Source: Clostridiales bacterium UBA1774 (GTDB lineage: Bacteria > Bacillota > Clostridia > Oscillospirales > Oscillospiraceae). Taken from it: 33,421 nt of DNA. Below are positions 1-8,663 of this stretch, one piece after another. The notes under the pieces are model-generated. The model saw nothing but the letters and a program-made list of their open reading frames with translations, had not been told where the DNA came from and made no database searches. The DNA is taken from the NCBI GenBank assembly GCA_002314635.1, contig DCGQ01000012.1, positions 11,757 through 45,177 of the forward strand, read 5' to 3'. Positions within the stretch are counted from its first letter, which is position 1. Every line of letters starts with the position of its first letter. The translations under genes and the position numbers were made by a program.

Positions 1-1584
1 CTGTGCAAGATGCTGGAGAACCCCACGCAGAATAACTGCCACTGGGGCAGAGGCGACCAGTATCTGTACCCCTATTTCAAGGCAGATCTGGAGAAGGGTG
101 TGCCGCTGGAGGAGCTGGCCTCCATGCTCACCGATCTGATCGGCCGCTGGGGCACCCAGACCTTCGTGGAGAACTCCACCCAGAAGGAATCCCATCAGAT
201 TAACTTCGGTATCAATAACCTGATGCTGGGCGGCATCAACGTGGAAAAGGCGGACTGCTGCAACGAGCTGAGCTATCTGTTCCTGCATATGGTAGGAAAG
301 CTGCAGATTTCCTCTCCCACGGTGGGTCTGCGCTGGAACCGGCAGACGCCGGACTGGATGATGCAGAAGGCCATCCGTACCAATATGGAGACCCGCGGCG
401 GCATTCCGCTGTTTGAGAACGATGAGGTGCTGATTTCCAGCTATGTGCGGGACGGCATCCCCTTCGAGGAAGCGGTGAACTGGGGCGGACTGGGCTGTGT
501 CTATCCCTGCATTCCCACCCGCGCCGAGCATTACGGTGCAGAGGGCGTGGCGGCCATCAATCTGGGCGGTCTGCTGCATCTGACGCTGCACAACGGCCGG
601 GATATCAACGGAAAACTGACCGGTCTGGAAACCGGCGACCCCCGGGATTTTACCTCTACAGAGGAAATCTATCAGGCATTTCTGAAGCAGCACCGCTTCC
701 TGAGCTACCGTACCATGTGGCTGGGCGGCGTTGCCCGGGATGTGGAAGGTCAGTATTTCCGCACGCCGCTGCTGTCCGTTCTGGGCATTGAGGCCAGCAT
801 GGAGCTGGGTCAGGATCTGATGATCGCACACCCGGATTATTCCCTGTTCGGTATGTCGGATCGTGCCATCATTGACGCGGCGGATTCCCTGACTGCCATC
901 GAGCATCTGGTGTTCCGGGAGAAGAAGCTGACCATGGCGGAGCTGCTGGACGCGCTGGATTCGGACTTTGCCGGTCCCCGTGGCGAGGAAATCCGGATGC
1001 TGTGTATGCGTCAGCCCAAGTACGGCAATGACGATGAGGAAGCGGATGAGATGGTTCACCGGATCAGCACGGATTCCGCCAACATCATCCGCGGTTATGA
1101 CAATGCGCCCTTCCGTCACTACATGGTGGCCAGAGAGGGTCTTGCGTGGCATTACTTCGGCGGTCTGGGTGCAGGCGCTCTGCCCAACGGCAGAAAGGCG
1201 CTGGAGCCGCTGAACGACGGTTCGCTGTCGCCCATGCGCGGCGCGGACAAGAACGGCCCCACCGCGGTGATCCGCTCCGCCTGCAATGCCGGCTATGGCG
1301 ATGTGTGCTACGCGGCTGTGCTGAATCAGAAGTTCTCCTCCTCCATTCTGGGCAGCGAGGAGAGCATTGACAAGCTGGTGGCCTATACGAATGCCTATAT
1401 GAAAGCAGGCGGCTCTCACATCCAGTACAACATCATGGACACGGAGCAGCTGAAGGATGCGAAAAAGCATCCGGAGAATTACGGGGATCTGATCGTCCGG
1501 ATCGGCGGCTTCTCTGCCTACTTCGTCCAGCTCTCTCCCCAGATTCAGGATGACGTGATCTACCGCAGCGAGTTCGAACTTTAA
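1..1584 (+). CDS. Glycyl radical enzyme (PFL-like family), 5'-truncated by the window
   Basis: This is the C-terminal 527 residues of a pyruvate-formate-lyase-type glycyl radical enzyme. The frame is open to base 1, so the start lies upstream; full-length family members are roughly 780-900 residues. The family uses a glycyl radical to make a cysteine thiyl radical that attacks the substrate, under strictly anaerobic conditions. Visible hallmarks are a 'GRGDQYLYPYF' segment near the start, the thiyl-cysteine loop 'GLGCVYP' (Cys codon 496-498) and the C-terminal glycyl motif 'RIGGFSAYF' (radical Gly codon 1507-1509). The residue two after the cysteine is Tyr, whereas the diol-dehydratase, choline lyase and aryl-acetate decarboxylase types usually have Glu there, so the substrate is not predictable. 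No radical-SAM activase is in the window; it may lie upstream. A hairpin follows the stop. Confidence 0.93.
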   Translation: MCKMLENPTQNNCHWGRGDQYLYPYFKADLEKGVPLEELASMLTDLIGRWGTQTFVENSTQKESHQINFGINNLMLGGINVEKADCCNELSYLFLHMVGKLQISSPTVGLRWNRQTPDWMMQKAIRTNMETRGGIPLFENDEVLISSYVRDGIPFEEAVNWGGLGCVYPCIPTRAEHYGAEGVAAINLGGLLHLTLHNGRDINGKLTGLETGDPRDFTSTEEIYQAFLKQHRFLSYRTMWLGGVARDVEGQYFRTPLLSVLGIEASMELGQDLMIAHPDYSLFGMSDRAIIDAADSLTAIEHLVFREKKLTMAELLDALDSDFAGPRGEEIRMLCMRQPKYGNDDEEADEMVHRISTDSANIIRGYDNAPFRHYMVAREGLAWHYFGGLGAGALPNGRKALEPLNDGSLSPMRGADKNGPTAVIRSACNAGYGDVCYAAVLNQKFSSSILGSEESIDKLVAYTNAYMKAGGSHIQYNIMDTEQLKDAKKHPENYGDLIVRIGGFSAYFVQLSPQIQDDVIYRSEFEL

Positions 1585-1588
1585 ATCC

Positions 1589-1619
1589 CATCCGCCCCTT
1601 CCGTCGGAAGGGGCGGATG
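1589..1619 (+). terminator. Hairpin after the glycyl radical enzyme gene
   Basis: A perfect 14-bp stem (1589-1602 with 1606-1619) and a 3-base loop begin 4 bases after the stop codon. There is no clear U-tract, so it may be a 3'-end stabilising or weakly terminating hairpin rather than a canonical intrinsic terminator. Confidence 0.6.
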
Positions 1620-1661
1620 TCTGCTCCGGAAAGAAAAAGCAGCAAAATATATTTTTTTCAC

Positions 1662-1689
1662 TTGAAAAAAAACGAAATAACGCTATAAT
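1662..1689 (+). promoter_or_regulatory. Sigma-70 type promoter of the 5'-nucleotidase gene
   Basis: TTGAAA (1662-1667), 16-base spacer, TATAAT (1684-1689). It lies about 75 bases before the start codon at 1767, and the ribosome binding site AGGAGAGG is at 1750-1757. Confidence 0.75.
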
Positions 1690-1766
1690 GTCCGTCAGAC
1701 TGTCTGTGAGATAAACTGTGTTTACAATCGGATAGTATTTTTTTATGAATAGGAGAGGCGTATACC

Positions 1767-3695
1767 ATGAAAAGAAAGCTTGCCCTGCTTCTGGTCCTGG
1801 TTCTGTGTCTGACAATGGCAGTTCCTGTCTTTGCCGAGGAAACGGACAGCTCCGAAGAACCCCTGCCCCTGGATACCATTCTGATCGCCCCTGCCCCGGT
1901 TGCTCCTGTTGCTACGATCCTGTACACAAACGATATCCATTCCTACATAAACGGCGATGTGCGTTATTCCGCGATTGCCGGTTATCGGGATACGCTGGAC
2001 AATGTGCTGCTGGTTGACGCAGGCGACCACATTCAGGGTAATGTGTTCGGCGCGCTGGATCAGGGCGCTTCCGTGCAGAAGCTGATGGCTGCCGCCGGTT
2101 ACGATGTGGCCACCATGGGCAACCATGAGTTTGACTATGGCATGGAACGTGCCATGCAGGTGATCAAAGAGGGCGAAGTGCCCTACGTTTCCTGCAACTT
2201 CTGCTATGAAGAAAACGGCGCTGCAGGCGAGAATGTGCTGGATTCCTACAAGGTCTTTGAAGTGAACGGCCTGAAAATTGCCGTGATCGGTATCAGCACA
2301 CCCGAAACCTTCACCAGCTCCACCCCGAAGTTTTTCCAGGACGACGAAGGCAATTTCATCTACAGCTTTGCCCGCGGCAACGACGGTGCTGACCTGTATG
2401 CCGCTGTGCAGAAGGCCATTGACGACGCTTCCGAAGAAGCGGATGTGATCATTGCACTGGGTCATCTGGGCGTGTCTCAGTCCTCCAAGCCCTGGACCTC
2501 CGAAGACGTGATCGCCAATACCACCGGTCTGGACGCTTTTATTGACGGCCATTCTCACCACACGGTTCCCATGCGGGAGGTTGCGGACAAGAACGGCGAC
2601 ACCGTGATCCTGACCCAGACCGGTTCCTACTTTGCCGGTATCGGCCAGCTGAACATCCTGGACGACGGCACCATCACCAGCGAAGTTATCACCTCCGAAG
2701 CACTGGCCGCCGTGGAGCCCAATGCGGAAGTGAAGGAACTGGAAGACGCATGGATCGCCGAAGTGGAAGCACAGCTGGGCACCGTGATCGGCTCCTTCAC
2801 CGACGTCATGGCCAACTACACCCGGGAAGGCGAGCGCCTTGTCCGCAAGCAGGAAACCAACACCGGCGACTTCTGCGCCGATGCGCTGTACTACCTGTTC
2901 GACAGTATGGAGCTGGATGTGGACATTGCCGTGATGAACGGCGGCGGTATCCGCAACACCGTGAGCATGGGTGATATCACCTATATGACCTGCAAGGAAA
3001 TCCACACCTTCGGCAACGTGGCCTGCCTGCAGACCGTGACCGGTCAGCAGATTCTGGACGCGCTGGAATGGGGCGCCAGATTTGTGGGAACCGGCAGAGA
3101 AACCGGCAGCTTCCTGCATGTTTCCGGCCTGAAATACACCGTGGACACCGCCATCGAGTCCACCGTGCAGATGGATGAGTCCGGTGTGTGGGCCGGCGGC
3201 CCCACCGGGGAATACCGCGTGAAGGACGTGATGGTTCGCAGCAGAGAGACCGGCGAGTACGAAGCGCTGGAGCTGACGGCACAGTACAATCTGGCCGGTT
3301 ACAATTACACCCTCTGCAATCTGGGCGACGGCTGCGCCATGTTTGCCGGTGCGGTGAATGTTCTGGACTATGTGATGACCGATGATATGGTTCTGGCCAA
3401 CTATGTCCAGTCCTTCGAGAACGGTGTTGTCACCGGCTATGCCCAGCCGCAGGGCCGCATTACCATTCTGGAAAAGCCTGCGGAAGAACCTGCCGAGGAA
3501 GAACCCGTGGAAGAAGTGGTGATCGTCATTCCCGCCAGAACCTACACGGTGGCTGCCGGTGACTGCCTGTGGAGCATTGCCCAGAAGTATTACGGAACCG
3601 GCAGAGAATGGGGCAGAATCGCCGCTGCCAACAGCGCGCTGCTGACGAACCCCAGCCTGATCTATGCCGGTATGACACTGGTGATCCCGGACTGA
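1767..3695 (+). CDS. Secreted 5'-nucleotidase-type metallophosphoesterase with C-terminal LysM
   Basis: A 642-residue exported enzyme of the UshA/5'-nucleotidase family, expected to hydrolyse nucleotides or related phosphoesters outside the membrane. An N-terminal signal peptide (about 1-24, ending 'VPVFAEE') is followed by the metallophosphoesterase domain: metal ligands 'TNDIHSY' (D56, H58), 'AGDHIQGN' (D87), 'GNHEFDYG' (N119, H120), then 'LGHLG' and 'DGHSHH'. A 5'-nucleotidase C-terminal domain (about 340-570, with 'MNGGGIRNT') binds the base. A Pro/Glu linker (KPAEEPAEEEPVEEVV) leads to one LysM domain (about 592-641) that should tether it to peptidoglycan. The start is set by AGGAGAGG nine bases upstream and by its own promoter. 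It converges on another LysM metallophosphoesterase, suggesting a joint role in surface phosphoester scavenging. The LysM replaces the more common sortase or membrane anchors of Gram-positive homologues. Confidence 0.93.
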   Translation: MKRKLALLLVLVLCLTMAVPVFAEETDSSEEPLPLDTILIAPAPVAPVATILYTNDIHSYINGDVRYSAIAGYRDTLDNVLLVDAGDHIQGNVFGALDQGASVQKLMAAAGYDVATMGNHEFDYGMERAMQVIKEGEVPYVSCNFCYEENGAAGENVLDSYKVFEVNGLKIAVIGISTPETFTSSTPKFFQDDEGNFIYSFARGNDGADLYAAVQKAIDDASEEADVIIALGHLGVSQSSKPWTSEDVIANTTGLDAFIDGHSHHTVPMREVADKNGDTVILTQTGSYFAGIGQLNILDDGTITSEVITSEALAAVEPNAEVKELEDAWIAEVEAQLGTVIGSFTDVMANYTREGERLVRKQETNTGDFCADALYYLFDSMELDVDIAVMNGGGIRNTVSMGDITYMTCKEIHTFGNVACLQTVTGQQILDALEWGARFVGTGRETGSFLHVSGLKYTVDTAIESTVQMDESGVWAGGPTGEYRVKDVMVRSRETGEYEALELTAQYNLAGYNYTLCNLGDGCAMFAGAVNVLDYVMTDDMVLANYVQSFENGVVTGYAQPQGRITILEKPAEEPAEEEPVEEVVIVIPARTYTVAAGDCLWSIAQKYYGTGREWGRIAAANSALLTNPSLIYAGMTLVIPD

Positions 3696-3743
3696 TTCCG
3701 GACAGAAAACCCGAAGCGCAGGGCGCTCCGGACGAATAACAGA

Positions 3744-3779
3744 ACGCCGGGAAGTGTATCAGCTTCCCGGTGTTTTTTT
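3744..3779 (+). terminator. Intrinsic terminator of the 5'-nucleotidase gene
   Basis: An 11-bp stem (3744-3754 with 3763-3773, one G-T pair), an 8-base loop and a run of seven T to 3779. It lies about 50 bases after the stop codon. Confidence 0.85.
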
Positions 3780-3827
3780 CTGCCCGTTCCTGCGAGCATT
3801 GCCCGGGAGACAAAGGCGGACGGTAAG

Positions 3828-3867
3828 AAAAAGCGAGAACCCGGATGCTCGCACATCGGGTTCTCGC
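3828..3867 (-). terminator. Intrinsic terminator of the large LysM metallophosphoesterase gene
   Basis: A stem of 10 bp (3833-3842 with 3858-3867) is extended by 4 inner pairs after a one-base bulge. On the minus strand it is followed by five T (A-tract 3828-3832). It ends the gene that stops at 3978; the intervening 3696-3977 holds only this and the opposing terminator. Confidence 0.85.
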
Positions 3868-3977
3868 AGGATAACGGATTGTGACGGATCAGCACGGCAT
3901 GAAATGCACTTCCGGAGAGACTTGGGGGAGAACCCCTCTGCCTGCTCAGGCTGTCCCCGTCATGGATTCAGAAACGA

Positions 3978-6935
3978 TCAGGGAACAATGATCTGCTGGC
4001 CAACATAGATCAGACGGGGATTTGCGATGGTGGAAGCGTTGGCAGCATACAGAGCGCCCCACAGTTTGCCGGTGCCGTAATACTTCTGGGCAATGCTCCA
4101 GAGCGTATCGCCGGCGGCAACAATGTAGATTTCGCCATCCACAGGCTCGGCGACGGGTTCGTCCACAACAGGCTCCACCACAACAGGAGTCTCAGCGGCG
4201 CTGCCGGTAACGGTGACGAAAGCAACGGCTTCGCCCACATCACTGCGAACTGCGATGATGTACTCACCGGCCTTGTCAAGGGTCAGGGTGAAGTAACCGT
4301 CAGCGCTGTCCACGCCGGAATCAGCCAGCTTGTCGTAGGAGGTGCCCACGTACACATCGCCGGTAATGCCGACTTCGGAGTAGGTGTAATCGGAGTTCAT
4401 GTCCATGGTCTCGGCGAAGAGGGTGATGGCTTCGCCGGCCTTGGTTTCTACCTTGCCGGGAGCAACGAAGCTGGTGGAGATCCAGGAAGAATCATAAGCC
4501 AGCGCGTAGTAGCAGCCACCGGCAGTGGCAGCGGCATTGAAGTCAATGTAGTTCTTGTTGTCGAAGCACAGCGTACCGTGAGCGGGGGTGCGGCCCCAGA
4601 TCAGGCTGGCATTGGCAAAGCCGTAGCCGCTGTCAGCGATGGTGATACCGGCGGTGCCGCCTGCATACTCCAGCTCGTGAACCTTCACGAAAGCATCGCC
4701 GATGGTCATACCGGCCTTGAAAGGCACAGCGTACAGGGCAATGGGAGTGCCGGACTTGCCGATGGCGGTGTTCTGGCCATCCTGAATGGTGACATACACA
4801 TAGTTGGGATCCAGCTCCACACCCTCGGTGGTGGGCAGCTTGATGACTTCATACTGACCGGTGACGACCAGGTGACGGGTGATATTGCTGAAATCAACAT
4901 CCCAGCCGGTGAAGGTGTAGCCTTCGATCTCGGTGGCGGGAGCGGTAGCGGCCTTGCCGTATTCCACATGCTCCAGCTTCAGGGTCTTGTAGGTGACATT
5001 CTCGCGGAACTCCACCAGATAGGGGCCGTTTTCCGGCATCTTCTCGCCGTCCATGGTGTAGTAATCGTAGGTACGGGTGCCGTCTGCATTGAGGGTGATG
5101 ACCAGACCCTTGCCCAGAACCCAGGCGCTGCCGCCCTTGGCGCCGGTGTACTCCTCGTCGGAGATGCAGCCTGCGGACAGGCAGTCGAAGTTGATGACGG
5201 CGCTGGAACCCTTGGCATCGTAAACGATGGATTCGCCGGCGCGGACAACGGTATCATACTGGGTATCAAAGTCGGAGTGGTTGTGACCCCACAGGACGAT
5301 GATGTTGTTGTACTTGTTCAGCACATCAATGACCTGCTTGGCGTGGGTAACAGTACGGCTGGAGCTGGCGTGCAGGGGGAAGTGAGTCAGAATGAAAATG
5401 GGTCTGTCGGTGGGGGCGGTGCTCAGATAAGCATCCAGAATGGCGATGTCTTCATCGGTGTAGTCGTAGGTATACTTGGCGGCAAGCTTACCGGCGCCGA
5501 AGTTGTAGAGGATGTAATCATCGGTGCGGATGGCTTCGCCGACACGCAGCAGACGCTGAGCAGCGGGACGCTCCTTGTTGTTCAGCCAGTCGCCGCCGGC
5601 GGAGGGGAACCATTCGTGGTTGCCGAAGGTGTAGTCCGTGGAGCCGATGACGCCCGCAGCAACCTGCGTGTCAACGTAATCCAGAACATCCTGCGTCCAA
5701 GCCCAGTAATCGTCAGCATCGTTGGCGTAGGCAGAACCGAAGTCGCCGCAGACGCCGAAGGAATCAATGTAACCAACGGATTTTTTCACATTCTCCAGCC
5801 AGACCTGCAGGTTCATCTGGTCGTAGTTGGCGCTGTGATGCACGTCAGAGACAAAAGCAAGCGTGATGGAGCCATCGGCATTCTTCGTGGCTTCCTTCAC
5901 AACGGTATCAGGCTGGGAAACGGGGGTGTCATCAACGTATTCTTCTTCCTTTTCAGCAGCCTTGGCGCGGAAAAGAGTGACCTTGCAGGCTTCGGCTTCG
6001 CTCTCGGTCTGGTTGAAAGCGCCGTTCGCAAAGGTCAGCCAATACTTGGTGTGCATGGCAACGGTGCCGGTGGCGGCATCGTAGTTGAAGGTGCGGCCGC
6101 TCTTGTAGGGCAGGAAACCACTGGAGCAGGGATAGAGGAACTGGCCGGGAGTTCCGACGCTTTCCAGCGTGCTGTAGTCCGCGTCCCAATTCCAGCGCAG
6201 GGCGGCAACAGCGTCAACCTTGCCGTCAGCCACGGTGACTTCAGTGGCGGTGATGTTATCACCGTCAAAGCTCATGGCGTAGGTCTTGCCTTCGTATTCG
6301 GTGACGATCACATAATCGTAGCCGCCTTCCAGAGCGGAAGCGGACTCGCAGGTGACGGGTGTGTCATCAGCGGCAGAGTCAACGGCAGGCTCGGCAACCG
6401 GAGAGGCAGCGGCAAACAGAGAGACCTTGCAGGCCTCGCCCTTGGTCTCGGTCTGGTTGAAAGCGCCGTCCGCAAAGCTCAGCCAGTACTTGGTGTGCAT
6501 GAAAACGATGCCGGTCTCCGCGTCATAGGAGAAGTTACGGCCGCTCTCATAGGGCAGGAAACCGCCGCTGCAGGGGTACAGGAACTGACCGGGAGTTCCG
6601 ACGCTTTCCAGCGTGGAATCGGAATGCCAGTTCCAGAGGAGGGAAGCATCGGCCTCGGCAACGATGCCGTCCGTCAGGGTGATCTGGGTGGTGATGATCG
6701 CATCGCTCTCACCATCATAACCCATGGCATAGGTCTTGCCTTCGGATTCGGTGACGATCACATAATCGTAGCCTTCCTCCAGCGCGGTAGCAGGCTGATA
6801 CCCTGCCGCTGCGTTAGAGGCAATGGTATCGACCGGGGTGGGTTCCTCGGCAAAGGCAACGGAAGCGCCGCCGAACAGGGACAGAGCAAGCGCCAGCGTC
6901 AGAACCAGTGCAAGGATTCTTCTGGTCTTTTTCAT
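3978..6935 (-). CDS. Large secreted calcineurin-like metallophosphoesterase with duplicated N-domain and LysM
   Basis: A 985-residue exported modular protein. The start at 6935 (MKKTRR...) is chosen over an ATG 18 bases upstream because GGGAG sits between them at ribosome-binding distance. Modules in order are: a signal peptide (about 1-29, 'VAFAEE'); two tandem homologous domains (about 49-174 and 200-323) each containing 'ESVGTPGQFLYPC'; a calcineurin-like phosphoesterase core (about 355-610) with 'VSDVHH' near 364, 'GNHEW' near 438 and 'GHNHSD' near 552; an InlB-type repeat (about 648-698, 'GYTFTGWDVDFS'); an unrecognised region; a Val/Pro/Glu linker; and a C-terminal LysM (about 933-985). 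The catalytic type is clear but the substrate is not. The LysM nearly matches that of the convergent 5'-nucleotidase. It probably acts on the cell surface. Confidence 0.9.
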   Translation of the reverse strand: MKKTRRILALVLTLALALSLFGGASVAFAEEPTPVDTIASNAAAGYQPATALEEGYDYVIVTESEGKTYAMGYDGESDAIITTQITLTDGIVAEADASLLWNWHSDSTLESVGTPGQFLYPCSGGFLPYESGRNFSYDAETGIVFMHTKYWLSFADGAFNQTETKGEACKVSLFAAASPVAEPAVDSAADDTPVTCESASALEGGYDYVIVTEYEGKTYAMSFDGDNITATEVTVADGKVDAVAALRWNWDADYSTLESVGTPGQFLYPCSSGFLPYKSGRTFNYDAATGTVAMHTKYWLTFANGAFNQTESEAEACKVTLFRAKAAEKEEEYVDDTPVSQPDTVVKEATKNADGSITLAFVSDVHHSANYDQMNLQVWLENVKKSVGYIDSFGVCGDFGSAYANDADDYWAWTQDVLDYVDTQVAAGVIGSTDYTFGNHEWFPSAGGDWLNNKERPAAQRLLRVGEAIRTDDYILYNFGAGKLAAKYTYDYTDEDIAILDAYLSTAPTDRPIFILTHFPLHASSSRTVTHAKQVIDVLNKYNNIIVLWGHNHSDFDTQYDTVVRAGESIVYDAKGSSAVINFDCLSAGCISDEEYTGAKGGSAWVLGKGLVITLNADGTRTYDYYTMDGEKMPENGPYLVEFRENVTYKTLKLEHVEYGKAATAPATEIEGYTFTGWDVDFSNITRHLVVTGQYEVIKLPTTEGVELDPNYVYVTIQDGQNTAIGKSGTPIALYAVPFKAGMTIGDAFVKVHELEYAGGTAGITIADSGYGFANASLIWGRTPAHGTLCFDNKNYIDFNAAATAGGCYYALAYDSSWISTSFVAPGKVETKAGEAITLFAETMDMNSDYTYSEVGITGDVYVGTSYDKLADSGVDSADGYFTLTLDKAGEYIIAVRSDVGEAVAFVTVTGSAAETPVVVEPVVDEPVAEPVDGEIYIVAAGDTLWSIAQKYYGTGKLWGALYAANASTIANPRLIYVGQQIIVP
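5969..6790 (-). repeat. Tandem duplication encoding two homologous N-terminal domains
   Basis: Copy A is encoded at about 6414-6790 and copy B at about 5969-6336. Both translate to the same pattern: 'GYDYVIVTE.EGKTYAM', a W-N-W segment, 'TLESVGTPGQFLYPC', 'HTKYWL' and 'EACKV'. By eye the copies are mostly identical, with small indels. Their function is unknown; carbohydrate or wall binding is possible. Confidence 0.85.
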
Positions 6936-6975
6936 GGTATTCTCCCTTTCCATAAAAATTTTTGGTACGGGATAG

Positions 6976-7003
6976 ATTATACAAGATGTTACTTAAAAAT
7001 CAA
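6976..7003 (-). promoter_or_regulatory. Promoter of the large LysM metallophosphoesterase gene
   Basis: On the minus strand: TTGATT (6998-7003), 16-base spacer, TATAAT (6976-6981), about 40 bases before the start codon. A second TATAAT at 7005-7010 lacks a matching -35. Confidence 0.7.
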
Positions 7004-7064
7004 GATTATAATGTGCAAATTATGATAAAAATTTACGATACTGTAACCATTTGGGCGGATAAAT

Positions 7065-7097
7065 GAAAAAATCCGGAGCGCTCAGCGCTCCGGATTT
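7065..7097 (-). terminator. Intrinsic terminator of the symporter gene
   Basis: A 13-bp perfect stem (7069-7081 with 7085-7097), a 3-base loop, and six T on the minus strand (A-tract 7065-7070). It follows the stop at 7108. Confidence 0.88.
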
Positions 7098-7107
7098 TCA
7101 ATCCGAA

Positions 7108-8478
7108 TCAGAAAATGGAAATCAGCAGAACCACGAAGATGATCGCGGGGAGGACGAACTTCATGTAGTTCTTCAGCCACTTGGGAACTGCGGGGCCTTT
7201 GCCGGAGTTGACTTCCGCAAAGTACTTGTCCCAGCCCCAGCCGAATTTGTGAGAGCAGAACAGCACATAGACCAGACTGCCGATGGGAAGCAGGACATTG
7301 GAAACCACGAAGTCCTCCAGATCCATGAAACCCTTGCCGCCGATGGTCACATTGCCCCAGATATTCAGACTGAAAATGGCGGGGAGGCTGAGCACCATCA
7401 GCAGGATCACGTTGATGACGGAGACCTTGGCTCTCTTGAGCTTGGTCAGCTCCAGCCAGAAGGAAATGATGTTCTCAAACACGGCAATGACCGTGGAGAA
7501 GGCGGCGAAGATCATGAACAGGAAGAACAGGGTGCCTACCAGACGGCCGCCGGGCATGGTGTTGAAGATGGAGGACAGGGTGGTGAACAGGAAGCCTGCG
7601 CCGACCGTACCCGCATCGGCGGTGACACCGTTGTTATAGGTGAAGGCAGCGGGGAAGATGATGAGACCGGCCATGATGGCCACCAGCGTATCCAGAGAAA
7701 CGATGGTCAGGCTTTCGCCCAGCAGACGGCGTTCCTTGCCGATGTAGCTGCCGAAGATGGCGATGGAGCCGATGCCGATGCTCAGCGTGAAGAATGCCTG
7801 ACCCATAGCGGAGGAAATGACCGTTCCCAGACCGGCGTCCTTCAGACGCTGGGCAGAGGGAATCAGGTAGAAGGCCAGACCTTCCTTTGCATTGGAAAGG
7901 GTGAGAGAGTAAATGGCCAGACCGAACATCAGGACGAACAGCACGACCATCATCCACTTGGTAACGCGCTCAACACCCTTCTGGAGACCCAGAGAGCAGA
8001 TGCCGAAGCAAACCAGGATCACGGCGAAGGTGCTTCCCAGCAGCAGGGGAACATTGGAGATGGTGGCGCCGAACTGGTTGCCCAGCTCGCTGACTTCCTT
8101 GATGTCGCAGATGCTGCCGGTAAGGTAGCGGATAAAGTAAATGACCATCCATCCGGCGATGGTGGTGTAGAACATCATCAGCAGGTAGTTGCCGGCGATG
8201 CCCAGATACTTCATCAGATGCCACTTCTGACCGGGCTTTTCCAGCACATCGAAGGAGGAAGCAATGCTGCGCTTGCTGCCGCGGCCCACCGCCAGCTCAG
8301 CGGTCATAATCGGAATGCCGAGCAGAATCAGGAAGGCGATGTAGATCAGAACGAAGAATGCGCCGCCATAGGCACCGGTGGTGATGGGGAACCGGTACAC
8401 ATTGCCAAGTCCGATGGCACAGCCAGCGGAAATGAGAATGAAGCCCAGACGCGAGGAGAAGGATTCACGAGAGTCCAT
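7108..8478 (-). CDS. Sodium-dependent transporter, neurotransmitter:sodium symporter (NSS/SNF) family
   Basis: A 456-residue polytopic membrane protein of the LeuT-fold NSS family, which couples sodium entry to uptake of amino acids or related amines. The family signature is at residues 20-31 ('AIGLGNVYRFP'; most members have NVWRFP), followed by 'GGAFFVLIY' and 'GIPIMTAELAVGRGS'. Eleven or so hydrophobic segments follow and the length is typical of bacterial members. The start has AGTGAGG upstream and a strong promoter about 85 bases away. It is flanked by terminators on both sides, so it is monocistronic. The specific substrate cannot be read from sequence; tryptophan, tyrosine or other amino acids are possibilities. 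Confidence 0.93.
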   Translation of the reverse strand: MDSRESFSSRLGFILISAGCAIGLGNVYRFPITTGAYGGAFFVLIYIAFLILLGIPIMTAELAVGRGSKRSIASSFDVLEKPGQKWHLMKYLGIAGNYLLMMFYTTIAGWMVIYFIRYLTGSICDIKEVSELGNQFGATISNVPLLLGSTFAVILVCFGICSLGLQKGVERVTKWMMVVLFVLMFGLAIYSLTLSNAKEGLAFYLIPSAQRLKDAGLGTVISSAMGQAFFTLSIGIGSIAIFGSYIGKERRLLGESLTIVSLDTLVAIMAGLIIFPAAFTYNNGVTADAGTVGAGFLFTTLSSIFNTMPGGRLVGTLFFLFMIFAAFSTVIAVFENIISFWLELTKLKRAKVSVINVILLMVLSLPAIFSLNIWGNVTIGGKGFMDLEDFVVSNVLLPIGSLVYVLFCSHKFGWGWDKYFAEVNSGKGPAVPKWLKNYMKFVLPAIIFVVLLISIF

Positions 8479-8564
8479 GGGTCAACCTCACTATATCGTA
8501 TTTGCCGTGCAGAGCGATTCTGAAAACTTTGAAACCGTATCACTCTACTTATACAGCGGAATGC

Positions 8565-8593
8565 ATTATATACGAAAAGAATCCGTTTGTAAA
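8565..8593 (-). promoter_or_regulatory. Promoter of the NSS transporter gene
   Basis: On the minus strand: TTTACA (8588-8593), 17-base spacer, TATAAT (8565-8570), leaving an untranslated leader of about 80 bases. I found no convincing riboswitch in the leader. Confidence 0.75.
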
Positions 8594-8626
8594 ATGTTTT
8601 CTGCAATTTCGCACAAAAAACTACAG

Positions 8627-8660
8627 AAAAATTCCGGCCTTTCCGAAAAAAGGCCGGAAT
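8627..8660 (-). terminator. Intrinsic terminator of the kinase / binding-protein operon
   Basis: A 12-bp perfect stem (8631-8642 with 8649-8660), a 6-base loop, and T residues on the minus strand (A-tract 8627-8631). It starts 4 bases beyond the stop codon of the binding-protein gene (8664). Confidence 0.88.
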
Positions 8661-8663
8661 CTG

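Larger units (their letters stand above)
3570..4100. repeat. Inverted repeat formed by two convergent LysM coding ends
   Basis: The LysM-coding ends of the two neighbouring convergent genes are homologous at DNA level. A 26-base stretch at 3570-3595 is identical to the reverse complement of 4075-4100, with further imperfect similarity on both sides. It reflects a shared LysM cassette and could support gene conversion or inversion of the intervening terminators. Confidence 0.8.

Noticed and set aside
4578..7025. A long open frame (over 800 codons) on the plus strand opposite the large metallophosphoesterase gene
   Set aside because: Its translation has no recognisable motif and lacks a ribosome binding site. 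It mirrors a GC-rich coding strand, while the minus-strand protein has a signal peptide, catalytic motifs and LysM.
7063..8523. An open frame of 486 codons opposite the NSS transporter gene
   Set aside because: The product is Gln/Asp/His-rich and low in hydrophobic residues, as expected from reading a membrane-protein gene backwards. It starts inside the terminator hairpin.
8479..8564. A T-box or other amino-acid riboswitch in the transporter leader
   Set aside because: The roughly 80-base leader has no conserved T-box sequence and no terminator or antiterminator arrangement.
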